Positions 55,761 to 64,000 of a stretch of 64,000 nt of DNA are shown here, in pieces. Positions within the stretch are counted from its first letter, which is position 1, and every line of letters begins with the position of its first letter. The stretch covers positions 19,512,448 to 19,576,447 of the forward strand of contig CM023539.1 in NCBI GenBank assembly GCA_013350335.1, in the 5' to 3' direction. Source of the DNA: Chimonanthus salicifolius. Its lineage: Eukaryota; Streptophyta; Magnoliopsida; Laurales; Calycanthaceae. Made by a program: the position numbers and the translations under genes. Below the pieces are notes generated by a model. That model saw only the letters and a program-made list of their open reading frames with translations. It made no database searches and was not told the DNA's origin.

Positions 55761-56963
55761 CTTCTGATTAGAGACGAGTTGATATTGATGAGTATAACTT
55801 TTCACTAATAGCTCGGGATGGACATTGATGGTGTTTTGCTTGGGTTGGAGACATCCATTGTTGAGAGGTTTTGATGTCCTCCATTGTTGTGGTTTTGAGT
55901 ACTTGTTTATTCATGAAGGGTTGAGCACGAAACAAACATATCATATGAAGTTTCATGGAGTGATTGTTGATCAAGTACAAAGACTAGAGCAACCAGACTG
56001 TGCGAAGTGGTGGTTCTGCCATTGTTGAGTGGTAGAGCCCCGGTGAATCAGCGTCCGAGCCCCGGTGAATCAGCGTCCAGGTACAAGGACAGTTAAACTA
56101 TGGGATTCTATGATGTGTGGTGGTGGGCCAGATGACTAGATAATGAGACCAAATGGTGACTTGACTCTCCAGGGCAGATTGTTGGCGTCCTCCACATGAG
56201 TGGTGCCGTGTGGAGATGCTTCAACTCCTTCTTCATCATGGATTAGTGGTACAGATGGTAGTGGATAGATTGGCAGAACTCACATATCTCTTTTTGGGTG
56301 AGGATGACCGATTCCTTGGAGCTTTTGGATTGGTTTGGTTTGAGCAGAGAGCTAGTCTGTGCGAGATGCCCAGGTCAACAGTGTCAGATTGAGGATTAAG
56401 TCTTGTCCATCAGATCAAATAGTGTTATAAAGAGTTGTATACTCAGACGTATTTCGGCTCAACGGACTATCTGTGGAGAGACAACCATTCAGGACATACC
56501 ATGCAGATTTCAGAGGAAATGCCTTATGCTTTGCGCTTTTAGTTATGGGGTGAGTTAAGAGGACTGTTGACTCCTGGTAGAAGTTGTGCACGGTGACAGC
56601 TACATGCTGACATTTTAACAGTTTTTACGAAGTGCTATGTGGCTGACTGTATAAATTGCCCTTGTATTAGGCGGAGGTCTTGAAGCAATTCTGTTGAGAT
56701 CGGATATGTTTAGAGGGACTACCAAGCAGATGAGGTTGATCAGGTAGAAGTCATTAGTTTCGAAGGTGGTACAGACTCTTGTCCAAGCTGTTCAGTCGTT
56801 CGTGGTGTTTTGTGGCAAGCTTGTTTCTTTGGATCAGATGTTGTGGCATTATTTTGTGGTAAGGAAACTGGTTTGAGAGTGAGTTTCGGTTATGCAGAGG
56901 CAATTTTTACCTAGATTTTTCTTACGAGATTTGAGTCTAAGGTGAATTTCGAGGACGAAATTC
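55761..56963 (+). pseudogene. Decayed pol 3' part of element delta (integrase)
   Basis: It continues delta after the tandem element. A frame near 56250-56392 reads MVVDRLAELTYLFL ... MPRSTVSD, matching [12 protein letters not shown] ... IPQTIVSD of better copies and so placing the second catalytic aspartate. Near 56460-56560 pieces comparable to [16 protein letters not shown] are seen in broken frames. The stretch ends with GAATTTCGAGGACGAAATTC, a sequence typical just before the 3' LTR of Tekay-like elements. Many stops and shifts show that it is old. Confidence 0.6.
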
Positions 56964-56980
56964 CTTAAAGGGTGTAGTAT
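56964..56980 (+). other. Candidate polypurine tract of delta
   Basis: TTAAAGGGTGTAGTAT directly precedes the LTR start TGTAACAACCCGACCC and follows the conserved GAGGACGAAATTC. It is a degenerate purine tract. Confidence 0.6.
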
Positions 56981-57275
56981 TGTAACAACCCGACCCGATT
57001 TTTCGAGATTCTAGGGTCTTAGTAGCAGTGGGCCCTGCGGTGGGTCTCGGTTTGCCAGTTTTTTTGTTTGGCGACTCGAACGGTATTTTGGTAATTTGAA
57101 TTAGTGAACCTCTTATCATGCCAAAATATTTTAAAATTACACATTTTTCTCTCTTGATGTTCAACATTCAAACTGTTTTCAGGTTTTAAATTTAATTTGT
57201 TATTTTTGCAAAAAAAAAAGAGAAAACCACAAACCCACCTAAACCCTAACCCTAAACATCCCCTATTTTCTCGCA

Positions 57276-57302
57276 GCACTGTAGCAGTTACGGCTACAGT
57301 GC
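57276..57302. repeat. Perfect inverted repeat GCACTGTAG / CTACAGTGC
   Basis: Nine-bp arms (57276-57284, 57294-57302) around a 9-nt centre, just after CCTAACCCTAAAC. It is not of the GGTTCGGCC type. Confidence 0.9.
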
Positions 57303-57600
57303 CGCATGCCCCTCTTGCTCTCTCTCCAGTTTCTTTCCCTCTCCTTCCCTCTTTTCTCCTCTCCTTCCCTTCTCCTAACCCTAACCTTAAACTCCCCTCC
57401 CCCCTTATCAGCTGTCGCCGCCACTCCCTTTCCTCATTTCGGCCCAAATCCCCTTCTCCAGCCGTCGCTCCCTTGGTCTTCTTCTCCACTTCGATTCGCT
57501 TGCTCCGACCGTCGGATCCTCCTCCGGTGCTACCAGGTACTCGAGTTCCCTCTTCTCTCTTCTCCTTGATCTTCTTCTTTCTCTTTCCCTTTCTCTGGTA

Positions 57601-57658
57601 TTCCTTCCTCTTCCTTTCTTTTCTTTTTTTTTTTTCCTTTTTTTTCCTTCTTTTTCTT
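57601..57658 (+). repeat. 58-nt homopyrimidine tract
   Basis: An uninterrupted run of C and T (mostly T), within a larger pyrimidine-rich zone (57300-57660) upstream of the LTR middle. Such tracts are common plant core-promoter Y patches and can also form triplex DNA. Confidence 0.85.
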
Positions 57659-58826
57659 GGTTTCTCAGTTGAGTACCGAGCCAACACAGTCGAGTCACTG
57701 TGTTGACTTGGGTGGATTCGGTTCTAGGCTTGGCAGCCCAGGTCCATTTCACTATTGGACCAACAGACCAGGACCAGCCCAACTCCAGATCTGGCCCAGT
57801 TCGCCAGATCTGGTCGGACCCAGCTAAGCCCAGACCCAACTGAGCCGGTTAGGCCCAGTTCCAACTGGCCCTGCCCGATTTCAAGCCCGGTCCAGTTCGG
57901 CCCAGCTTTGGGTCCGGCCCATCTTAAATCCCAATTTTCAGATCCGGCCAAATTTAGATCCAGTTTTTAGTTTTAGGCCCAATCCCGAACCCGACCTAGT
58001 TTTGGATCTGGTTTTCAGTTTTAGGCCATGTTCGGCCCATTTTGGGTCGTTTGTGGCCCACACTTGTTTTGCCCGTTTAAGCCCGTTTGTTAATCATTGT
58101 ATTTCTTTTTTTATCAATTTAAACTTCCTTCAACCCAGTGGACCCTTTTTCTCGCTTTGGATTTCAGCAACATGCACACAGGTGAGGGGACTCACCACCG
58201 ATTTTAGCATTGCACTTACGCATACTACTTCTCTATCAAATATTCGGATACAGAAAGTGGCGAATGGGAATCCCTAGTATTATGAGCCACTCAGCAAGGG
58301 AGCTATTGATATCGTTTTGTGGCGGGGAACCCATCTGGGTGCATTCGTACCCTTCGCTCATGGGAGCATGCATGAGCCGTTTATTTGATATCATGATGGA
58401 TTGACGGCTTGGTAATATGATTCGTTGAAATGTGTGATAACATGCGATGGTTGCAATTGATAGTTAAGTAACATGTTGTAGGATCGCATGCGGTAGATAG
58501 TAGATGGTATTGCCTATTATGCTTGTTTGGAACATGTTTTGATTGATAATGTGTTTGGATGGTACATACTAGTATGCGATAGTTAGAGGTGTATACACCT
58601 GATGAATGAATGTGATATTATTTTGTATAACCACATTTTATTGTTTAATGATGATAAACTGATAACATGTTCGAGTGCCAATATGTTGGTCTACTAAAGA
58701 TGGCTATGCACATACTTAATATGATTCATTATTATCGATTTTGTAGCATGCTTATAAACGATTGTGCATGCATGTAGTTTGTAATTGTGGGATCTCAGTG
58801 GGGCATAAGTACTAGGCTACACCAGG

Positions 58827-59249
58827 ATCGTTGGATTCCACTCGTTACTTGGAGCAAGGTCTCATCCTATGTTACAAGGGGTGGTTCTACCTCTCTCCAC
58901 TGCCTCCTATTAAAAGGGAGGTTATGGTTCATATGCATGACAACCCGTTGGGTGGCCACTCTGGGCACCACAAGACCTACCACCGCTTGAAGCAAGATTT
59001 TTTTTAGCACGGGATGAGGAGGGATGCTCGTGAGCACATTAAGTAGTGCAATAATTGTCAACGGACCACATGTGAGAATGTGCATCCTATGGGCCGTTTA
59101 CAACTTTTGGATATCCGAACAGTCGTTTGGTCGTCTCTCTCCATGGATTTCATCGAAGGGTGTCACTTTCTATGGGTAAGAACACCATTATGGTGGTGGT
59201 GGACAGACTTTCCAATTATAGACACTTTTTGGCATTATCTCATTTGTAT
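58827..59249 (+). pseudogene. Integrase fragment of another gypsy lineage
   Basis: Reads VYLPPSPLPPIKREVMVHMH then DNPLGGHSGHHKTYHRLKQD, a stop (TAG for TGG), HGMRRDAREHIK, CNNCQRT, MDFIEG and, after frame shifts, KYRHFLALSHLY-like residues. The H-x-H and C-x2-C zinc ligands and the MDFIEG aspartate identify a Ty3/gypsy integrase. MDFIEG and SHLY, where the Tekay copies have MDFVTG, point to a different chromovirus group. It is cut at 59250 by LTR theta. Confidence 0.75.
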
Positions 59250-61250
59250 TGTAACACCCCGCCCTTTTCACCCTAATAATCAGAGTTTATTTTTTTTAAA
59301 ATAATAATAAACAAATGATCGGGGCGGAATGTCACGACACGAGTTAAGTTCGGACTCCTAAAGTCCGACCCTTAACTGGCCAAGCCCATGTGCGTATGAA
59401 CTAAGTCCATAAGAACCGATCCACACATGGTACAAATAAAACTTGCAGAATAAACTTAATCTTAATCTAACTGCGGGTTATAATAGATCCTAAGACTACT
59501 CCATTTTATATCTTTAGATAGCAAAGTACATAATCATATTCTCCAAAATTACTAAAATAACCTTAGACTAACATTCTTTCCAAACCATCCAAAATAAACC
59601 AAACCATAGTAACTAGCTGACTACATTATTACATGCCGACATCATCTAACTATCAAATTACATTGTCCATATAAAAAGTCCATAAATCAATCCATTAAAA
59701 GTCCATTCAAAGCCCAAGCTCCTATGCTTGGTTTCCTTCACGATCCTCATTCTTCTCCTTTCCTGCGTCATCCATAAGGATAGAGATAGGGCGTTAGATC
59801 AATGCGCCCAGTAGGTGTCTCCGATTAGGGCTACCACAAGGTCAGTATCAAAACATGCAAATAATAGAATAATACATGTTCATCAAAATCTCATAAAAAC
59901 AATGCTATGTATGTAACACACATGTACTGAGTCCCACCCATCACAAATATACATAGCTTCCTCTTCACGAGATTCTCATCGTGAAGGTACCCCACAGTGG
60001 TCTTTCGGACGCCCCGACGGAGTTTGGCTGCCGGATTCCTCTTGATGGGATTCTCATCATCAAGGTACCCCACAGTGGTCTTTTGGACGCCCCGACGGAG
60101 TGTGGCCTCCGGTTTCCATAATCATCATCCCATGCCATGCATGAGATGCCAATGTGTTCATCCCATTTGTAAATACATCTTAACATACTAAACCACTTTG
60201 AAACATAATAACTTAGCACATTTTTCATCAAATTAAGATAAAACATCAAATATAGGTGTGGTTACAAAAAAGGTAGGAAACCTACACAAAATTCACTTAG
60301 ATTGACCGCTCTTTTAAACCGTCACCCGATCACGACTTGTATACCGTTCAAGAAGTCCCGTTACCCTATTTATATAGCAGCAAGTCAAACATATGTCCAT
60401 ATCATTTCAAACTTAGTCTAAGTCCCAAAAACCACTTTGTGGGGTTCGGCCATACCCCATGGCCGAACCTCACCCGCTTAAATTTTGGTTTCTCTTTTAT
60501 TTAACTAAAACCATGCCAATAACTTATATATAAACCCCAATCCACCAAATGCAACCTTGTGGGGTTCGGCCATACACCATGGCCGAACCTCAATTAATTT
60601 TGTTTTAATCCCTCATTTGAATTCATAAGCCCAAATACACCTTCAAATAACTTAATCAAACACCTTAACTACAACCATACTTTGGTAGGGTTCGGCCATA
60701 CAACATGGCCGAACCATACCTCTTTGATTTTGATTCTTATTTCCTTTGATCATTTCATTCATATTTGCCATCTTGCCATTAGCATAACGCTTTGTTTAAT
60801 TTTGCTTAAAAACCAAAGTCCATATCCAAACCACCTTAGTGGGGTTCGGCCATACAACATAGCCGAACCTCACCACTTAATTTGCTCCTTTAAATCCTTC
60901 ATTAACCCATCTCCAATTACATTATAAATTAGCACTAAGTCCACCAAATGACCATTGGTGGGGTTTGGCCATACTACATGGCCGAACCTCACCCTATGGA
61001 TTTTTATCCCATGTTCCATCATCTATCATGGTTGATCAATTTAATACTAAATCCATAATTGAGCATAGGTGATTCTTAAATCAAAAGCATATTACAAATC
61101 ATAATTTCCAACATAATCTTAATCCAATTATTCCATGAAAATAGTCCATGGGGTTCGGCCATACACTTAGCCGAACCCTATGGTTTTCTTGATGTAAACC
61201 CTCCAATATTTGTCCATGGTTTTGATCAGCAATTTATCCATAACATCAAC
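59250..61250 (-). mobile_element. LTR 'theta', 3' part, interrupted by iota
   Basis: The minus-strand end reads GGGCGGGGTGTTACA at 59250; the left flank is TGTAT. It has hairpins near 60439, 60559, 60691, 60843, 60963 and 61152 and CCGGAG/CTCCG units (59955-60115). The acceptor position has lost its AG (CCTTAT where others have CCTTAG). It is broken at TCAAC (61246-61250) by iota; the rest is beyond the window. Confidence 0.85.
59343..59430 (-). other. Conserved double hairpin (H2+H1), LTR theta
   Basis: H2 sense strand: GTTAAGGGTCGGACTT with GAGTCCGAACTTAAC (59376-59343). H1: CCATGTGTGG (near 59428) with CGCACATGG (near 59388), one mismatch. Confidence 0.68.
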
Positions 61251-64000
61251 TGTAACACCCCAATTTCTCAATGAAATGGAAAATTACCAAAATGCCTTTG
61301 AGTTGTTAAATTAATTATTTTGTGATGTGAAGAAAGGAAATAGTGGGGCCCATTGCTCAAATTAAAATCATATGAGCATATTATGAATGTTAAGTTTGAC
61401 TGGTTGGGTAATTTTCATCATTTGGGTCAAAAATGGCTAAATGGGTCAAAGGTCCCAAATGGGACCCATCGGGTCAAAATGGATGATTTGACCGTTTTGT
61501 GAATTTAAATTAAATGGGGTTAAGCTTATTTGATTGTAAATCAAGTAGAGACGAAATGGGTAGGCCTGACCCATATGCAAAAACCGATTACAAATGACCA
61601 AAAAAAACCCACAATTGGGTCATGGAGTCAAAAATGGGTCAAGGAGCTAAAAGTGGACCCAACGGGTCGAGTTGACTATTGTTGACCTTGTGAACCCTCA
61701 AGGGAGCTAAAACACGAGTTAGATCAGTTGAGTGGGACTGAGGTGAGTTGAAATTAAATCAAGTTATGAGTCAACTCATGTGCATTGAATGAAAAACATT
61801 AAATGTGATGAGTTGGGTTGGAATGAAAAATACCTTGAGTTGGGTGAGTCAAAATGGAAACCCATGGGACTGTAAATCAGTGAGTTCAAGTGGGAATTGG
61901 AAGAGTTTTTCTCAGCTTTAACCACCCAAAACAAGTCCCACACGTTGGGGACTTGTTTGGGGTGAGTTCCATGATCAATGATAAATGAAATGCATAGTTT
62001 GAGGTGAGTTGCTTGGGAATCTGATTGGCTGCATGGGTAGCTGCCAAGGCGTGCCTTGGATGGCACCCAATACCCATTGTTTTGTGCATGAATTGATGAG
62101 GGAGTGGAGGAGTTTTGGTGGCTGAAAATACAAAAGCAATAAGCAACCATTTTGGGCGTGTTTTACCATTGTGAAAGCCTTACAATCCCATCTTTCTCCC
62201 TCTCTCCAATTGGTGTTCTTGGCTGGAACAGCAGAGGCTTTTGGTACCAAATATCCAAGCATATAACCAGCAAGGAGTTAAGGAAGCAAGGATTAAAAGA
62301 CAAGGATCAAAGGCATAAGAAAAGCTTGGAAAGTGGTAAGTTTTTCCATTGATTTATGTTTAATAAAATGGGAAAAATAAGACATGATTCGGCCATGTGA
62401 TGGTCAAATCTATCAAGGGTTAAAGTAGGATTCTTTTATGCCCAATTAGATGGAAAACATGGACATAGGGTTCGGCCACTTTGGATGGCCGAACCCCATG
62501 AAATATTATGGTTACACTTGATGGTTTTGTAAGATTTAAACCATGCAAGTATAGGACTGATTTTGGAGGTTTAAGATACATACTTTGGAAAGATTGAAAG
62601 CATGAATTTGAATGTAATAATTTGGCCATGCTATGGCCGAATTTGACAAGGGTCTAAACCATGTAAGAGATGGCTTGGTTTTCATGTTTTGGAAACATGA
62701 AAACCATGGATTTTGTGGACTGTTTTAGATAGTTTTTGGAAATTAAAACCCTATGAAAATGGGCTAATTTTTGGAGGTTTGTTTGAAAGTTAAAACCTGA
62801 TTTAATATACTGTTATTACATTATTATCTGAGGTTTAAAAACAGTAAACCTAATCATCGGGTTCGGCCACCATAGAGGGCCGAACCCCATGTAAAAGGAT
62901 GTTGGTGTTCATGTTGGAAAAACATGTAAACCATAGACATTTTATGGACTGTTTTGGATGGGTTGTTTGAAAGTTAAAACCTGATTTAATATACTGTTAT
63001 TACATTATTATCTGAGATTTAAAAACAGTAAACCTAACCATTGTGTTCGGCCACCATGGAGGGCCGAACCCCATGTAAAAGGATGTTGGTGTTTATGTTG
63101 GAAAAACATGTAAACCATAGACATTTTATGGACTGTTTTGGATGGGTTGTTTGAAAGTTAAAACCTAATTTAATATACTGTTATTACATTATTATCTGAG
63201 ATTTAAAGACAGTAAACCAAACCATTGTGTTCGGCCACCATGGAGGGCCGAACCCCATGTAAAAGGACGTTGGTGTTCATGTTGGAAAAACATGAAAACC
63301 ATAGACTTTTTATGGACTGTTTTGGATGGTTTGTTTGAAAGTTAAAGCCTGATTTTAATATACTGTTATTACATTATTATCTGAAGTTTAAAAACAGTGA
63401 ACATAGCCATTGGGTTCGGCCAACATGGAGGGCCGAACCCCATGTAAAAGAGGGTTGGTTTTCATGATTGGAAAACATGGAAACCATAGACCTTTGTGGA
63501 CTGTTTTTGGGAGATTTTTTTATGTGATAAGGTTACTGATTTTGGGTTGGCCATGGGATGGCTAAACCATGGGCTTAATATGGCTAAGGGGTAGAGCCAA
63601 TTAGTATTTAAACAAATGAGATCATTGAGCAAAGAACCATAAGGGTTCGGCCATGAGTATGGCCGAACCCCATGGACCGTTTTCATGGGTCATTTTAAGG
63701 ATGTGGGTGTAATTAAAAATGGAATTATGTTTGCTGATTTGGTCGGCCAAAACATGGTTGAACCATGTTAAGGTTGCGGTTAAGGTTGTAGAATTTAATC
63801 AAGGTATTGGTGGCAATGGCAAATCTGTGAATACAAGCCAAATGAAGAGATTGATCAAAAGGACTTATAAGATGTTTTAGGTCTCATATTTGAATGGACA
63901 TGTAAATAAGATTATGATTTACTTATTGTTGCATAATAAGGTACAGAAAGTTGAACGACGAACGAGTCGTGACCGGTTAAAGCCTAAGAAAGAACGGACG
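61251..64000 (+). mobile_element. LTR 'iota', 5' part, runs off the window
   Basis: It begins TGTAACACCCCAATTTCTC. U3 has TGGGTC/GACCCA words and TTGAC boxes (61672, 61682); a GTAAGT donor at 62336 follows GA-rich DNA. About nine hairpins start near 62387, 62472, 62621, 62863, 63045, 63231, 63417, 63547 and 63647. It ends at the window edge in the conserved GTTGAACGACGAACGAGTCG block. The 3' end and TSD are not visible. Confidence 0.88.
62850..63440. repeat. About 185-bp tandem repeat carrying one hairpin per unit
   Basis: Hairpins at 62863, 63045, 63231 and 63417 are 182-186 bp apart and lie in near-identical sequence (TGGACTGTTTTGGATGG, ACCTGATTTAATATACTG, TTACATTATTATCTGA). Arms are GGTTCGGCC / GGCCGAACC around an ACCATAGAG- or ACCATGGAG-like loop. 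In most other LTRs the hairpins are irregularly spaced. Confidence 0.9.

Larger units (their letters stand above)
56981..58826 (+). mobile_element. LTR 'delta' (downstream copy), truncated
   Basis: It starts TGTAACAACCCGACCCG. It contains a pyrimidine-rich promoter-like region, a GGCCCAG-rich stretch (57720-58060), and from 58549 the sequence shared with 21213. It breaks off near 58826, where integrase DNA of another element begins, so its 3' half (with the minisatellite) is missing. Confidence 0.75.

Noticed and set aside
57240..57265. Telomere-like CCCTAAC repeats
   Set aside because: Only two or three partial units inside an LTR; chance or LTR composition is enough.
57019..57687. Lys/Arg/Glu-rich 222-codon ORF on the minus strand and Pro/Leu/Ser-rich ORFs on the plus strand
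   Set aside because: Produced by the homopyrimidine tract in LTR delta. Low complexity, no domain, and the LTR position argues against a gene.

Overview
This window is plant intergenic DNA made almost entirely of nested LTR retrotransposons of the Ty3/gypsy superfamily. I assign them to the chromovirus, Tekay/Del-like group. The support is a gag-pol in one frame (CCHC gag, DSGA protease, FIDD reverse transcriptase, RNase H, HHCC/DDE integrase), a C-terminal chromodomain-like segment, a primer-binding site complementary to initiator tRNA-Met (TGGTATCAGAGC), and TGTAAC/GTTACA LTR ends with 5-bp target-site duplications (TSDs). A flowering plant with a repeat-rich genome is the natural host; the species cannot be told from the sequence. 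I see no host gene, tRNA, rRNA or CRISPR array.

Layout. (1) 1-15049: a plus-strand LTR ('alpha', left end outside the window), split by a solo LTR ('beta', 1121-5216, TSD ATTTC) and by a composite insertion (6266-14926, TSD CGGGC). The composite carries a minus-strand gag-pol with two nonsense codons, a truncated second pol copy and an inverted LTR fragment. (2) 15050-17414: low-coding DNA with one small broken ORF. (3) 17415-21212: LTR 'gamma', whose two flanks do not match. (4) 21213-31507 and 55761-58826: remnants of an old plus-strand gypsy element ('delta'). It is interrupted by solo LTR 'epsilon' (22917-30027, TSD ACAGA), which itself holds solo LTR 'zeta' (24439-27882, TSD AAAAC). Delta is also interrupted by a 24-kb minus-strand tandem element (31513-55755, TSD GGTAG). 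(5) That tandem element reads LTR-internal-LTR-internal-LTR; its first internal region is cut by solo LTR 'eta' (38655-42236, TSD CTTCG). (6) 58827-59249: an integrase fragment of another gypsy lineage, followed by minus-strand LTR 'theta' (59250 on), into which plus-strand LTR 'iota' (61251 to the window end) has inserted.

The most unusual content is inside the roughly 3.4-4.1-kb LTRs. They carry more than 60 short inverted repeats of one type (GGTTCGGCCAT / ATGGCCGAACC). In every LTR complete enough to judge, these lie between a consensus splice donor (GTAAGT, or GTAAGC in epsilon) and a CTAAC-type branch site followed by a pyrimidine-rich AG acceptor. Near the 3' end each LTR has two adjacent hairpins whose arms differ between subfamilies by paired, compensating substitutions. 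A third, repeated hairpin type (CCTTGATG / CATCAAGG) also shows paired changes. I read this as a structured, possibly spliced leader domain; that function is inference. All coding regions here are damaged, so the window is best read as a record of nested insertion, LTR-LTR recombination and decay.
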